The notes: generated by a model not told the origin, from the sequence alone. A stretch of DNA of 64,000 nucleotides from Streptomyces sclerotialus (GCF_040907265.1 NZ_JBFOHP010000002.1:4836001-4900000); one strand, 5' to 3'; positions 33,681 through 43,324 are shown, counted from the first letter of the stretch. Made by a program: numbers and translations.

Positions 33681-36227
33681 TCAGGAAGCCGCGTCGTCGG
33701 CGAGTTCGGCGACGCCCGTGATGCGGTGCAGCGCGTACGTGCGGACCTCGTCGGCGGTGTGGTCGTACGCGGTCACGAAGCCTCCCTCGACCCGGACCGG
33801 CGCGATGACGCGCTGACTCGCGGCGCCGTCGGCGTTGACGTAGCCGATCCACAGGGCCGAACTGGTCAGCGCCGCCGCCTGCACCGTGGCCAGCGTCTCG
33901 GCCGATGTCGTGCGCGGCAGCCGGCCCGGTGCGGGCGCCGCGGCGGCCGGGCCCGGCTTCCGCTCGGCGGTGGCCGCGAGGTCGCCCGCGCGGATGGCCC
34001 GTACGGCGGCCTCCAGCAGCGTGCTGTCCGGGGGCGGCGGGCCGTCGGGGACCGGGGCCGGGGCGGCGCGTGGCGGGGTGCGGTAGGCGTCGGCGCGGGC
34101 GATCACCACATCGCCCTCGGCGGACTCGGCGGCCGGCGCGTACCCCATCGCGCGCAGCCCTTCGAGGAGCGCGTCCGGCGCGGCCTGCGCGGCCAGCACG
34201 GTCGGCGCGAGGCGGCGCAGCCGGAGCCCGTCGGCGCGCCGGTCGGCCAGGATCTCGTTCAGCAGCGCGTCGTCGTCGCAGCGCACGTAGGCGGAGGCGG
34301 CGCCGACCCGCAGCTGTCCGTGTCTGCGTGCCACGTCGTCGATCAGGTACGCCAGCGGCTGCGGCACCGGCGTACGGGAGTGGGCCGCGAGGAAGGCCTG
34401 GATGTCGGCGGCGGACCGGCCGGCGTCCAGGGCGCGGCGTACGGAGCCGGGCGTGAAGCGGTAGACCGTCGCGCCGCCCTTGGACTCCACCTCGGCCAGG
34501 ACGTCGAGCGCGTCGGCGAGCGGGCGCTCCAGGGGGCCCGGCGCGACGGCGGTCAGGTCGGCCTGGAGGAGGACGTGGTCCAGGGGGGTGGGCAGCAGCG
34601 GGGCGAGGGCAGCGGCGGCGGCCCGGCCGGCCTGCGCGGGGTCGGCGTCCGGTGCCGTCTCCAGGAGGGCGCGGGTGTGGCCCGCCAGGGCGCCGCGGCC
34701 GGTGAGGCCCAGGAGTTCGGCCTCGTGGAGGGACCACAGGGCGATGCGGGAGCGGAGGTCCTGGGGGGCGGCGTGCGCCGCGTTCTGGGCGGCGTTCCGA
34801 TCGGCGGCGTGGCCGTTGTCCTCGGCGGTGCCGGGGGCTGCCTGCGCCGCGCCGCGGAGCGGCCGTTCCCAGCGCAGCCGGGCCAGGACGGCGTCCTGCG
34901 GGACGGCGGTGCCCGGCGGGACGCTGCCGAGCAGGGTGAGGACGCGGCGGCGTACGTCCGGGGCCGGGGAGCGGTCCAGGTGCGGGCCGAGCGCGGCGAG
35001 GGTGCGGCCCTTGGCGTCGGCGGTGCCGACCAGTCCTGCCGTGCGGGTCGCGGCGAGCCAGGCGGTGGCCAGCCGGACCCAGCGTTCCTCGGCGGGCAGC
35101 TGCCGCCAGTCCTCGGCGGCGGGGGTGGGCGCGTACCGCTCGTCGGCCTCGCCGTCCGAGGCCACCAGCCCGGCCGCGTACGCCAGTTCCAGCCAGAAAG
35201 CGGCGGTGTGCACGCCGGTGTCCAGCGCGGTCGCGGTCCGCTTGAGGTCGCGGACGCTCAGGCCGCCGGCGCGCAGTACGGCCGGGCCGCCGAGGTCCCA
35301 CTCCTTGAGCAGCTCCTCGACCGTGGCGAGCGCGGTGAACGCCTGGCCGGCCGCCGTACGGTCCACCATGTCCGGGTCGCGTGCGGTGGCCGGCGCGAGG
35401 GCGGGCGGCTGCGGCTCCGGTGCCCGGTGCGCGCGCCCGGCGCGCAGATGCAGGGCGGCCTCGCGGGGGAGCACGACGTTGCGCGCCCCGACCGGGAGCA
35501 GGACGCCGCGGTCCAGCAGCCAGCGGAGGTGCGGCGCGGGGTGCGCGGTCACCGCGCCGTACGGCGGGCCCCAGACCAGCCGGTCCAGGACGGCGAGCGA
35601 CTCGGCGGGCGCGTCGTCCAGCAGCGCCGACATGGCGGCGCGGTCCTCGAAGAGCGAGGTCAGCGCGGCGACGGCGGTCACCGGGTCGGGGGTGGTGGGC
35701 AGTCCGGCGGTGGCCAGGATCTCCTGGAGGCGGCCGGGGGACATGCCGGCGGTCGCCTCGGCGACGGTGGGGCCGAGGCCGGTGGGGGAGGGGTGGGTGG
35801 CGCTGGGGGTGAGCAGTTCGCGTGCGGTACGGACGAGCCGGAGGCGGTCGTCCGGGCCCCAGACCAGGGCCTGGGCGCGGAGGGTGGCCAGCGCCTCGGG
35901 GAGGCGGTCGGCGACGGCCTTCCGCAGCCCGGGGTCGGTGTCGGGAGCGTCCTCGTCGCCCGTCATCAGCCCGGCGAGCGTGGCGTACGGGCAGGGGTCG
36001 GGGGCGACGGCGAGCGCCTCGGCCGTCTGGAGCGCGAAGCTGTCCAGCCGTTCCACGGCGCGGACCACGGAGGCGCGGGTGCCGGCCCGGGTGGCCAGCT
36101 GGGTGAGGTCACCGGGGACCGGGTTGAGCAGGTCGGGGCGGGCGCGCAGCAGAGCGGACAGGTCGTCGTCCGGCCGGTTGCGCAACTCCTCGGCCAGCGT
36201 GCGGGGGGACGGATTGCTGCCGCTCAT
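33681..36227 (-). CDS. Helicase-associated (XPB/Ssl2-like) C-terminal domain protein
   Basis: An 848-residue actinobacterial protein without helicase motifs that usually sits next to xpb. The N-terminus (RTLAEELRNRPDDDLSALLR and LDSFALQTAEALAV) is helical. The middle contains winged-helix-like blocks. About residues 560-700 form the helicase C-terminal XPB/Ssl2 N-terminal domain, with LDHVLLQADLTAVAPGPLE, TVYRFTPGSVRRALDAG and PLAYLIDDVARRHG. The last 80 residues are WYL-like (LWIGYVNADG, VTAYDHTADEVRTY). ATG 36227 was chosen because conservation begins there. Probably a regulatory or DNA-loading partner of XPB, which is inference from adjacency. Confidence 0.85.
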   Translation of the reverse strand: MSGSNPSPRTLAEELRNRPDDDLSALLRARPDLLNPVPGDLTQLATRAGTRASVVRAVERLDSFALQTAEALAVAPDPCPYATLAGLMTGDEDAPDTDPGLRKAVADRLPEALATLRAQALVWGPDDRLRLVRTARELLTPSATHPSPTGLGPTVAEATAGMSPGRLQEILATAGLPTTPDPVTAVAALTSLFEDRAAMSALLDDAPAESLAVLDRLVWGPPYGAVTAHPAPHLRWLLDRGVLLPVGARNVVLPREAALHLRAGRAHRAPEPQPPALAPATARDPDMVDRTAAGQAFTALATVEELLKEWDLGGPAVLRAGGLSVRDLKRTATALDTGVHTAAFWLELAYAAGLVASDGEADERYAPTPAAEDWRQLPAEERWVRLATAWLAATRTAGLVGTADAKGRTLAALGPHLDRSPAPDVRRRVLTLLGSVPPGTAVPQDAVLARLRWERPLRGAAQAAPGTAEDNGHAADRNAAQNAAHAAPQDLRSRIALWSLHEAELLGLTGRGALAGHTRALLETAPDADPAQAGRAAAAALAPLLPTPLDHVLLQADLTAVAPGPLERPLADALDVLAEVESKGGATVYRFTPGSVRRALDAGRSAADIQAFLAAHSRTPVPQPLAYLIDDVARRHGQLRVGAASAYVRCDDDALLNEILADRRADGLRLRRLAPTVLAAQAAPDALLEGLRAMGYAPAAESAEGDVVIARADAYRTPPRAAPAPVPDGPPPPDSTLLEAAVRAIRAGDLAATAERKPGPAAAAPAPGRLPRTTSAETLATVQAAALTSSALWIGYVNADGAASQRVIAPVRVEGGFVTAYDHTADEVRTYALHRITGVAELADDAAS

Positions 36228-36292
36228 TCGCCCCACGTTACCGCCTGGTGGCGGATGATCCGATGGTTGCGGTGGGGAGCCGGTGTCCGCCG

Positions 36293-36350
36293 CTGTGGAC
36301 AGCCGGTGCCGGCGCCCTGTGGACAACCGTTGCCGGAGCCCTGTGGAAAA
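36293..36350 (-). repeat. Three DnaA boxes on a 24-bp tandem repeat
   Basis: A 24-bp unit begins at 36293, 36317 and 36341. Each carries a DnaA-box-like nonamer in the same orientation: TGTGGACAG (36294-36302), TGTGGACAA (36318-36326) and TGTGGAAAA (36342-36350). The middle one is the exact complement of TTGTCCACA and the first fits the (T/C)TGTCCACA consensus. The block lies between the divergent helicase-associated and membrane-protein genes. Confidence 0.75.
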
Positions 36351-36420
36351 ACGCTGCACGGGGCGGCCGGAGGGGTACCGTCGGAGCGGTGGGAATCGGC
36401 CTGGCGCAGAGGTGTTTTCG

Positions 36421-37518
36421 GTGGGGATCGAGAGTGATCAGCAGGTCTTCGACTACCTGAGCCGGGTCGGCGACCTGGCGCAGGGGCGGGGGCTGACGGC
36501 CAGGCAGCGCATGGAGCTCGTCGCGCGGCTGCGGACGCGGATAGACGCCGGGCGGGCCGCCGGCGGCGGCGACGTCAAGCGCCTCCTCGCGAAGCTCGGC
36601 ACGCCGGAGAAGGTGGTCGCGGCGGCGGCCGGCGGCGAGGAGCCGGTGCCCGAGGAGCCGGCCGGCGGCGCGGCGGAGCGTCGGCCGGGCGGGCTGCCCT
36701 CGCTGCTCAAGCGGCAGCCGAAGCAGGGCGGCACGGTGCCGGCGCCCCGCAGCGGCGCGCGGCCCGCGGTCCCTCAGCAGGGCGCCCCGCCGCCGCATCT
36801 CGCGAGCCTGGACCAGCTCGGCGACCGGGACGCGACGGCCGAGGAGGAGCCGGACTGGTGGCGGGTGGCGGCCGAGCCGTACGGCCCCACGGAGACCACG
36901 CCGTTCGGGCCCGGGGAGACGGTGCCGGGGTTCGTCGGCGGCATCGAGATCGAGGAGATACGCCGGCCGCCGAAGACCGACGAGGAGGAGGCGGAGGAGC
37001 CGGCGGCGGTCGGCACGGAGGCCGCGGAATCCGGTCGGCGCGGGCTGCCCGGCGTGCTGAAGAAGGCCTCGGGCAAGGTGCTGCCCTGGCGGCGCTGGGC
37101 GTCCGCCGCGCCTCCTGCTGCGCCGGCCGCCGCGCCCGCGGCCGAGGGGGCCGGCGAGGCGGTGGCGGCGGCGCCGCGGCCGAAGCCGAGCCCGGTGCTG
37201 CTGCTCGCGGTGGTGCTGCTCGCCGCGGGCGCCGCGGTCGGCAGCTGGCTCGCCGCCGCGCTCGGCTGGATCGTGGCGTACTCCTCGCGCAAGCTGTCGC
37301 GGCCCGAGGCGAAGTTCGCGGCGCTGGGCGTGCCGGGGCTGGTGTGCGCCGGGGTGCTGGTCTGGCTGTGGGGCCGGTTCGCCGGCAAGTGGGGCGACCC
37401 CCTCGGCCAGGACCGCCTCGGCCCGGTGCTGACCGATGCCTTCCCGGTCGTCGTCCGCGTCGCGGCCGTCGCCTCCGCTCTGTTCCTCCTGTGGCGGATG
37501 CGGCGACGGCCGCAGTGA
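36421..37518 (+). CDS. Hypothetical membrane protein with acidic N-terminal region
   Basis: A 365-residue protein I cannot place in a named family. Residues 1-60 (ESDQQVFDYLSRVGDLAQG, MELVARLRTRID) are helical and resemble short HAAS-like signalling helices with LLAKLGTPEKVV. A long Pro/Ala/Glu-rich region follows, then three or four membrane helices near the C-terminus (PVLLLAVVLLAAGAAVGSWL and FPVVVRVAAVASALFLLW). GTG 36421 has AGAGG at a good distance; an upstream in-frame ATG (36283) would translate the DnaA-box repeat into an 8-residue repeat and is less likely. Confidence 0.7.
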   Translation: MGIESDQQVFDYLSRVGDLAQGRGLTARQRMELVARLRTRIDAGRAAGGGDVKRLLAKLGTPEKVVAAAAGGEEPVPEEPAGGAAERRPGGLPSLLKRQPKQGGTVPAPRSGARPAVPQQGAPPPHLASLDQLGDRDATAEEEPDWWRVAAEPYGPTETTPFGPGETVPGFVGGIEIEEIRRPPKTDEEEAEEPAAVGTEAAESGRRGLPGVLKKASGKVLPWRRWASAAPPAAPAAAPAAEGAGEAVAAAPRPKPSPVLLLAVVLLAAGAAVGSWLAAALGWIVAYSSRKLSRPEAKFAALGVPGLVCAGVLVWLWGRFAGKWGDPLGQDRLGPVLTDAFPVVVRVAAVASALFLLWRMRRRPQ

Positions 37519-37559
37519 GCCGCGGTGACGGGCCGCCGGGACCGGCCCCCGGGTACGGC

Positions 37560-37620
37560 ACCGGTCGTCACGCCGACCGGTCGTCACGCCGACCGGTCGT
37601 CACGCCGACCGGTCGTCACT
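37560..37620. repeat. 16-bp tandem repeat x4
   Basis: The unit CCGGTCGTCACGCCGA repeats at 37561, 37577, 37593 and 37609 (last copy shortened), each copy carrying the palindrome GACCGGTC. The block fills the space between two converging genes and its last copy runs into the stop codon of the siderophore-binding protein. Confidence 0.88.
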
Positions 37621-38641
37621 TCGTGAGGTCCTTCTCCAGCTCGTCGAGGATCCTGTCGGCGGCGGTGTAGCCGATGCCCTGGATCCAGAGCTGGTCGGAG
37701 ACGCGGAAGGCCTTGCCGTTCTTGACGGCCTTCATGTTCTTCCACAGCGCCCCGCCGGTGACCTGGCTCTCCTGGGACTTCTCGGGGCTGCCGTACGCCG
37801 AGTAGAAGACCGTGTCGGCGTCGGCGCGGGTGATCTGCTCGGGGCCGACCTCGGTCATCAGGCCGTCCTTGGCGTCCTTGACCACGTCGGTGGGGGCGGT
37901 GCCGATGTCGTCCAGGAGGGTGCCGATGTAGCTCTGGCAGCCGTAGACGCGGGTGTCGGCGCCCTCGACGAAGCGGACGACGTTGGTGGTCCTCTTCGCC
38001 GCCGCGTCGGCGCCGCCGAGCGCTTCGGTGACCTCCGCCGCGTGCTTCTCGTACGCGGCAGCCACCTTCTTGCCCTCCTCGACCTTGCCGAGCGCGTCGG
38101 CGTGCGTGGCGAAGTTCTGCTTCCACGGGTAGCCGGTGGTCTCGGTCATCACCGTGGGGGCGATCTTCTTGAGCTGTTCGTAGCGCTGGCCGTCGCGGAC
38201 CTTGCTGGTGAGGATGAGGTCCGGCTTCAGGGCCGCGACCGCCTCCATGTCGGGCGCGCCGATGGTGCCCACGTCCTTGATCCCGGCGACCTTGTCCTTC
38301 GGCAGGTACGCCAGGAAGCCGGAGGCCACGTCGGCGTGGGTGGCGCCGACCGGCTGCACGCCGAGGGTGAGGGCCGAGTCCAGCTCGGCGGTGTCCAGGA
38401 CGACGACGCGCTTCGGGGCGGCGGGGACCTGCACGTCGCCCATGGCGGTCGGCACGGTGTGCGCGCCGGTGGCCGGCTTCGCCCAGGTCGTCTTCGGCTG
38501 GGCGGGGCAGTCGGCGGCCTTGAAGGAGCCGCCGGAGCCGTTCTTGCCGCCGGTGGCGCCGATGGCGCCGCACGCGGTCAGCGTGACGGCGGCAGCCGCC
38601 AGCGCGGTGGCGGCACGGAGGGTGCGGGTGAAGGGGACCAT
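37616..38641 (-). CDS. Ferric-siderophore-binding lipoprotein
   Basis: Extracellular substrate-binding protein (FepB/FecB type) of 341 residues. It has a signal peptide with lipobox LTAC (residues 21-24), then PKRVVVLDTAELDSALTLG, the classic start of the TroA-like fold, and GTIGAPDMEAVAALKPDLIL. It is the last gene of the four-gene uptake operon (permease, permease, ATPase, binder), 70 bp after the ATPase. Ligand is probably a hydroxamate or catecholate siderophore; no biosynthetic genes adjoin. Confidence 0.92.
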   Translation of the reverse strand: MVPFTRTLRAATALAAAAVTLTACGAIGATGGKNGSGGSFKAADCPAQPKTTWAKPATGAHTVPTAMGDVQVPAAPKRVVVLDTAELDSALTLGVQPVGATHADVASGFLAYLPKDKVAGIKDVGTIGAPDMEAVAALKPDLILTSKVRDGQRYEQLKKIAPTVMTETTGYPWKQNFATHADALGKVEEGKKVAAAYEKHAAEVTEALGGADAAAKRTTNVVRFVEGADTRVYGCQSYIGTLLDDIGTAPTDVVKDAKDGLMTEVGPEQITRADADTVFYSAYGSPEKSQESQVTGGALWKNMKAVKNGKAFRVSDQLWIQGIGYTAADRILDELEKDLTK

Positions 38642-38711
38642 GAGCGGGCCTTTCGGAGGGTGAGCGGAGAGGAGGCTCCGAGGCGGAGGGGACGGCCCGG
38701 AGCGGGGACGG

Positions 38712-39536
38712 TCAGCCGCCGGCGGGGGACTGCCAGGGGCGGCCGGGTACGACCAGCGGGGAGCCGGTCACGGGGTCGGGGACGACGACCGAGTCGAGGC
38801 CGAAGACATCGCGTACCAGGTCGGCGGTGACGGTCTCGGCGGGCGGGCCCTGGGCGATGATCCGCCCGGCCTTCATCGCCACCAGGTGGTCGGCGTAGCG
38901 CGCGGCCTGGTTGAGGTCGTGCAGGACGGCGACGACGGTGCGGCCGCGCTCGTGGTTCAGCTGGCGTACCAGGTCCAGCACCTCGACCTGGTGGGAGATG
39001 TCCAGGTAGGTGGTGGGCTCGTCGAGGAGGAGCAGGTCGGTCTCCTGGGCGAGCGCCATCGCGATCCAGACGCGCTGCCGCTGGCCGCCGGAGAGCTCGT
39101 CGACGGGCCGGTCGGCGAGGTCGGCGACGTCGGTACGGGCCATCGCCTCGGTGACCGCCCGCTCGTCGGCCTCCGACCACTGCTGCCACCAGTGCTGGTG
39201 CGGCTGGCGGCCGCGCGCGACCAGGTCGGCGACGGTGATCGCCTCGGGCGCGACCGGCGTCTGCGGCAGCAGGCCGACGGACTGGGCGATCTTCTTGGTG
39301 GGGATGCGCGCGAGGTCCGTCCCGTCGAGCAGTACCGCGCCCGCGCGCGGCTTCAGCAGCCGCCCCAGCGCCCGCAGCAGCGTGGACTTGCCGCAGGCGT
39401 TCGGGCCGACGATGATGGTGACGGCACCGTGCGGGACGTCCAGGTGCAGGCCGTCGACGACGGTGCGGTCCTCGTAGGCGAGGGTCAGTCCGCGTGCGGT
39501 GAGCCTGCTCGCGGTGCGGTCGCCGGTGGTGGTCAC
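38712..39536 (-). CDS. Ferric-siderophore ABC transporter ATP-binding protein
   Basis: FepC/FhuC-type ATPase, 274 residues. Walker A is GPNACGKST, signature motif [12 protein letters not shown], Walker [13 protein letters not shown], and the switch His lies in [14 protein letters not shown] 39536 overlaps the upstream permease stop in a GTGA arrangement, showing translational coupling. Works with the two FecCD permeases and the lipoprotein. Confidence 0.94.
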   Translation of the reverse strand: MTTTGDRTASRLTARGLTLAYEDRTVVDGLHLDVPHGAVTIIVGPNACGKSTLLRALGRLLKPRAGAVLLDGTDLARIPTKKIAQSVGLLPQTPVAPEAITVADLVARGRQPHQHWWQQWSEADERAVTEAMARTDVADLADRPVDELSGGQRQRVWIAMALAQETDLLLLDEPTTYLDISHQVEVLDLVRQLNHERGRTVVAVLHDLNQAARYADHLVAMKAGRIIAQGPPAETVTADLVRDVFGLDSVVVPDPVTGSPLVVPGRPWQSPAGG

Positions 39537-40633
39537 GCTCTTCCTCCCGCGGCACGGCGCCGGACGCTGTGCCCTCTCACGAGCAGACGGATCAGGTACG
39601 GGGCGCCGATGGCCGCGGTCAGCACGCCGACCGGCAGCTCGGTCGGCGCGAACAGCATGCGGGCCGGCAGGTCGCCGATGACCACGACGCAGGCGCCCAG
39701 CAGCGCCGAGCAGAGCAGCGGTATCTGCGCGGTACGGGTCAGCCGGCGGGCGATCTGCGGCGCCAGCAGCGCCACGAAGTCGACCGGACCGGCCGCGCCG
39801 GTGGCGAGCGCGGCCAGCAGGACGCCGAGGGTCGCGAGGCCCAGCCGGGTGCGGCCCAGCCGGACGCCGAGCGCGGTCGCGGTGTCGTCGTCCATCGAGA
39901 CGGTGCGCTGCGCGCGGGCCGCCCACAGGACGAAGGGGACCAGGACGAGCAGTGCCCAGGCGAGCGGCACGGCCTCGGCCCAGCCCCGGCCGTTGAGCGA
40001 GCCGACCATCCAGACCTGGGCCTTCTGCGCCACGAGGTAGTCGCCCTTGGTCAGGAACAGCTGGGTGACCGAGCGCAGCGCGACGGCGAAGCCGATGCCG
40101 ATGAGGACGAAGCGGGTGGCGTGCAGTCCGCCGCGCCAGGCGAAGACGTAGACCAGCGCCGCGGCGAGCAGTCCGCCCGCGACGGACAGGTACGGCAGTA
40201 CGGCGTACGAGCTGATCCCGAAGGTCATCGCGCCGACGGTCAGCGCGCTCGCGCCCTGGGTGATGCCGATGATGTCGGGGCTGGCGAGCGGGTTGCGGGC
40301 GAGGGTCTGGATGAGCGCGCCGGCCACGCCGAAGGCGGCTCCGGCCAGCAGTCCGACGCACATCCGGGGCAGCCGCAGCGTGCCGACCACCAGCTCGTCC
40401 GGCGAGGGCTGTCCCAGTACGACCCTGACCACCTCGCCGGGCGCGACGGCGCGCTCGCCGAGGGAGAGGTAGGCGACGCAGGCGGCGGCCAGTACGGCGG
40501 TGAGCACGGTGGCGACGAGCGCGGCCCTGCGGTGGACCAGGAAGGCGGCGCGGCCGGCGCGCAGCAGCGCGTACCCGGCGGGACGGACCGGACGTATCGG
40601 AGCCGGGGCGGCGGACGCCGGGGCCGGGGTCAT
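39533..40633 (-). CDS. FecCD-family iron-siderophore permease (second subunit)
   Basis: A 366-residue integral membrane subunit with about nine to ten helices. FecCD hallmarks are [49 protein letters not shown] and [19 protein letters not shown] 40633 overlaps the stop of the first permease by four bases (ATGA), and its own stop overlaps the ATPase start. An N-terminal Pro/Ala-rich lead precedes the first helix. Confidence 0.93.
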   Translation of the reverse strand: MTPAPASAAPAPIRPVRPAGYALLRAGRAAFLVHRRAALVATVLTAVLAAACVAYLSLGERAVAPGEVVRVVLGQPSPDELVVGTLRLPRMCVGLLAGAAFGVAGALIQTLARNPLASPDIIGITQGASALTVGAMTFGISSYAVLPYLSVAGGLLAAALVYVFAWRGGLHATRFVLIGIGFAVALRSVTQLFLTKGDYLVAQKAQVWMVGSLNGRGWAEAVPLAWALLVLVPFVLWAARAQRTVSMDDDTATALGVRLGRTRLGLATLGVLLAALATGAAGPVDFVALLAPQIARRLTRTAQIPLLCSALLGACVVVIGDLPARMLFAPTELPVGVLTAAIGAPYLIRLLVRGHSVRRRAAGGRA

Positions 40634-41667
40634 GCGGCCACCGCCTTCCGGCGGACCAGTGCGACCAGGAACGGGACGCCGATCAGGGCGGTCATCACCC
40701 CGGCGGGCACTTCGGAGGGCGGGAAGGGGAGGCGGCCCACGGTGTCGGCGACCAGCACCATCACCGGGCCGAGCAGCGCGGCCGTCGGCAGCACCCAGCG
40801 GTGGTCGCTGCCCACGAGGGCGCGGGCCAGGTGCGGCACGGCGAGGCCGACGAAGGCGACCGGGCCTGCCGCCGCGACACCCGCGCCGGTCAGCACGGCG
40901 GCGCCGAGTCCGCCCACGATGCGTACGGTGGCGACTTTCTGGCCCAGCCCCTTGGCGACGTCCTCGCCGAGTGCCAGGGCGTCCAGACCGCGGGCGACGG
41001 CCAGTACCAGCACCGCGCCCACCAGCAGGAACGGCCAGATCTGCGCGGCCACCGCGGCGTCCCGGCCGGTCAGTGAGCCGACCTGCCAGAACCGGAACTC
41101 GTCCAGCGCGGCCGCCCGGGTCGTCAGTACCGCCATGGTCACCGCGACCAGCAGCGCGTTGATCGCGGCGCCGGCCAGCGCGAGCTTGACGGGGGTGGCC
41201 CCGCCGCGGCCGCGCGCGGCGACGGCGTACACGAGGACGGCCGCGAGCGCGGCACCGGCGAAGGCGGCGCCGACGTAGCCGGAGAGCGTGTGGACGCCCG
41301 CGAAGGCGATGGCCAGGACGACGGCGGCCGAGGCGCCCTGGCTGATGCCGAGGACCCCGGGGTCGGCGATCGGATTGCGGGTGATGCCCTGCATCGCCGT
41401 GCCGGCCAGTGCGAGCGCGGCGCCGACCAGCAGCCCGACGAGGGTGCGCGGCAGCCGCAGGAGCAGCACGATCTGGGCCGCCTCGCTGTTGCCGCCGTGG
41501 AAGAGCGCGTCGAGGACCTCGCCGGGCGCGATGGCGCGGCTGCCCACCGCGAGCGAGAGGAGCATCGCGAGCAGCAGCGCGAGTGCCGCTGCGGCAGTCC
41601 AGCAGATGCGGCGCCGCGCCAGAGAGGTTCTGGGGCTGCCGGCCAGGGCGACTGACATCGGTTCCAT
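40630..41667 (-). CDS. FecCD-family iron-siderophore permease (first subunit)
   Basis: A 345-residue membrane permease and first gene of the iron operon. It has [40 protein letters not shown] and [20 protein letters not shown] 41667 and ATG 41658 are both possible starts; the second has a weak GGA before it. An iron box lies about 70 bp upstream, so transcription should be repressed by an iron-loaded DmdR/IdeR-type regulator. Confidence 0.93.
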   Translation of the reverse strand: MEPMSVALAGSPRTSLARRRICWTAAAALALLLAMLLSLAVGSRAIAPGEVLDALFHGGNSEAAQIVLLLRLPRTLVGLLVGAALALAGTAMQGITRNPIADPGVLGISQGASAAVVLAIAFAGVHTLSGYVGAAFAGAALAAVLVYAVAARGRGGATPVKLALAGAAINALLVAVTMAVLTTRAAALDEFRFWQVGSLTGRDAAVAAQIWPFLLVGAVLVLAVARGLDALALGEDVAKGLGQKVATVRIVGGLGAAVLTGAGVAAAGPVAFVGLAVPHLARALVGSDHRWVLPTAALLGPVMVLVADTVGRLPFPPSEVPAGVMTALIGVPFLVALVRRKAVAA

Positions 41668-41736
41668 TTCGCGGGAGCGCAGTGTTCAGATGGTGCAGGC
41701 ACACGTACCGGAGGAGCGGCGTCCGCTGCAGAGGAT

Positions 41737-41755
41737 GAAGGTAAGGCTACGCTAA
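41737..41755. promoter_or_regulatory. Iron box (DmdR/IdeR type)
   Basis: GAAGGTAAGGCTACGCTAA matches the consensus TTAGGTTAGGCTAACCTAA at 14 of 19 positions. It stands between the siderophore operon and the divergent HAD gene. Position and match both support iron repression of the operon. Confidence 0.8.
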
Positions 41756-41790
41756 GTGTACGGATCGTGGGCTTGAGGGCCAGAGGCACA

Positions 41791-42429
41791 ATGGGTGCCA
41801 TGGCCACGCATACCTTGACGGTCGGCTTCGACCTCGACATGACCCTGATCGACTCCCGGCCGGGCATCAAGGACGCCTATGCCGCGCTCTCCGCGGCCAC
41901 CGGTACGTACATCGACACCGACCTCGTGACCACCCGGCTCGGGCCGCCGCTGGAGCAGGAGATCCGCAACTGGTTCCCCGAGGAGCGGGTCGCCGAGATC
42001 GCCGACCGTTACCGCGCGCTCTACCCCGAGCACGCCATCACCGGCACGCTCGCCATGGAGGGCGCCCGCGAGGCGATCGAGGGAGTGCAGCGCCTGGGCG
42101 GGCGCGCCATTGTGGTCACCGCGAAGTACGAGCCCAACGCCAAGCTGCATCTCAAGCACCTGGACATCAACGCGGACGCGGTCGTCGGCTCGCTGTGGGC
42201 CGAGGGCAAGGCCGAGGCGCTGCGCGAGTACGGCGCGAGCGTCTACGTCGGCGACCACACCGGGGACGTGCGCGGCGCCCGCGCTGCGGGCGCCCTGTCG
42301 GTCGCGGTGGCCACCGGGCCGTGCTCCGAGGAGGAGCTGCGGGAGGCCGGCGCGGACGTCGTCCTGCCCGGCCTGAGCGCCTTCCCGGCCTGGCTGGAGG
42401 GCTACCTCGCGGACGCCTCGCGCGGCTGA
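41791..42429 (+). CDS. HAD-family phosphatase (phosphoglycolate-phosphatase-like)
   Basis: A 212-residue haloacid dehalogenase-fold hydrolase. Motif I is GFDLDMTLIDS with the nucleophile Asp, motif II lies in AIVVTAKYEP, motif III has a Lys near LWAEGKAEAL, and motif IV is VYVGDHTGDVRGA. The small helical cap (about 20-85) is of the class used by phosphoglycolate and pyrophosphatase-like enzymes. ATG 41791 has AGAGG four bases before; ATG 41800 is the alternative. Its 3' end overlaps the converging membrane-protein gene by 28 bp. Substrate unknown. Confidence 0.88.
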   Translation: MGAMATHTLTVGFDLDMTLIDSRPGIKDAYAALSAATGTYIDTDLVTTRLGPPLEQEIRNWFPEERVAEIADRYRALYPEHAITGTLAMEGAREAIEGVQRLGGRAIVVTAKYEPNAKLHLKHLDINADAVVGSLWAEGKAEALREYGASVYVGDHTGDVRGARAAGALSVAVATGPCSEEELREAGADVVLPGLSAFPAWLEGYLADASRG

Positions 42430-42701
42430 GCCGGCGCCTCGCGCGCCTGACGGCGCTGGGCCGCGACGGAGCGCAGTACTCCGGCGGCGGCGATCAGGAA
42501 GCCCGCGCCCATGAGCATGCAGACCCAGTAGAAGACCCACGGCAAAGGGTCGGAGCCGAGGAAAAGGGGCATCATCGTCGCGAGCGTGGCGAAGGCGCCA
42601 ATAAGGAACACGATCGCGCCGATCCGGACGAGGGCGTCCCCGGCGCGCGGACCTTCGGCGGTCTCCGGGGTCGCACCCCGGACGGGAGGGTTGTCAGACA
42701 C
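42402..42701 (-). CDS. Small two-helix membrane protein
   Basis: A 99-residue protein with two predicted membrane helices (VRIGAIVFLIGAFATLATMM and WVFYWVCMLMGAGFLIAAAG) and a basic, Arg/Ala/Pro-rich C-terminus. GTG 42701 (SDNPPVRG) was preferred over the longer upstream frame because the extra sequence is Arg-rich and unlike coding sequence. No family recognised. It overlaps the end of the HAD gene on the opposite strand. Confidence 0.7.
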   Translation of the reverse strand: MSDNPPVRGATPETAEGPRAGDALVRIGAIVFLIGAFATLATMMPLFLGSDPLPWVFYWVCMLMGAGFLIAAAGVLRSVAAQRRQAREAPAQPREASAR

Positions 42702-42882
42702 ACGACCAGGGTAAGTCCCCGCCCGGAAGCGCTGAGGAACCACCCGGCGACGTCTTGTCACCAGGCCCCGGACCATTAGCCTTGGGTAGCGGCGGGTCCG
42801 AGACCCGCTGCACTGCTATTCCAGAGCTGTTGTGTGCGCAGCTATCCCATTTTTCCCGACGAGTACGAGGACGAGGACAGAC

Positions 42883-43266
42883 GTGCCTACCGGCAAGGTC
42901 AAGTGGTTCAACAGCGAGAAGGGCTTCGGCTTTCTCTCCCGCGACGACGGCGGTGACGTCTTCGTGCACTCTTCGGTGCTGCCCGCCGGCGTGGACGCAC
43001 TCAAGCCGGGCCAGCGCGTCGAATTCGGCGTGGTGGCAGGCCAGCGCGGTGACCAGGCACTTTCGGTGACCCTCCTCGACCCCGCGCCCTCCGTCGCGGC
43101 GGCCCAGCGGCGCAAGCCCGACGAGCTGGCGTCGATCGTGCAGGACCTCACCACGCTCCTGGAAGGCGTCGCGCAGCAGCTGGAGCGCGGCCGCTACCCC
43201 GACAAGGCACACGGCGGCAAGATCGCGGGCATGCTGCGCGCGGTCGCGGACCAGCTGGACGTCTGA
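42883..43266 (+). CDS. Cold-shock-domain protein with C-terminal extension
   Basis: A 127-residue protein. The first 66 residues are a cold-shock domain ([17 protein letters not shown] with RNP1, [10 protein letters not shown] with RNP2). A 60-residue helical extension follows ([20 protein letters not shown] and [16 protein letters not shown]), as in the longer actinobacterial CspB group. GTG 42883 sits directly before PTGKVKW; ACGAGGACAG precedes it. The extension likely mediates protein contacts. A bidirectional terminator follows. Confidence 0.93.
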   Translation: MPTGKVKWFNSEKGFGFLSRDDGGDVFVHSSVLPAGVDALKPGQRVEFGVVAGQRGDQALSVTLLDPAPSVAAAQRRKPDELASIVQDLTTLLEGVAQQLERGRYPDKAHGGKIAGMLRAVADQLDV

Positions 43267-43291
43267 GGAGGGCGCACCGGCCGGCCCGGGA

Positions 43292-43318
43292 CACCCCCGC
43301 GGGATTCCCGCGGGGGTG
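43292..43318. terminator. Bidirectional terminator between csp and mqnD
   Basis: CACCCCCGCGGG-ATT-CCCGCGGGGGTG is a perfect 12-bp stem lying between two converging genes. Confidence 0.88.
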
Positions 43319-43324
43319 CGGACG

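Noticed and set aside
33475..35301. Long upstream extension of the XPB reading frame
   Set aside because: The extension is Arg/Pro/Gly-rich shadow sequence of the helicase-associated gene; the XPB domain starts at GTG 33474 with a ribosome-binding site.
36293..36350. Possible chromosomal origin
   Set aside because: Only three DnaA boxes, no AT-rich unwinding region and no dnaA, dnaN or rpmH nearby; oriC in Streptomyces has many more boxes.
36283..36420. Upstream start for the hypothetical membrane protein
   Set aside because: It would translate the 24-bp DnaA-box repeat into a Cys/Arg octapeptide repeat, and GTG 36421 has a better ribosome-binding site.
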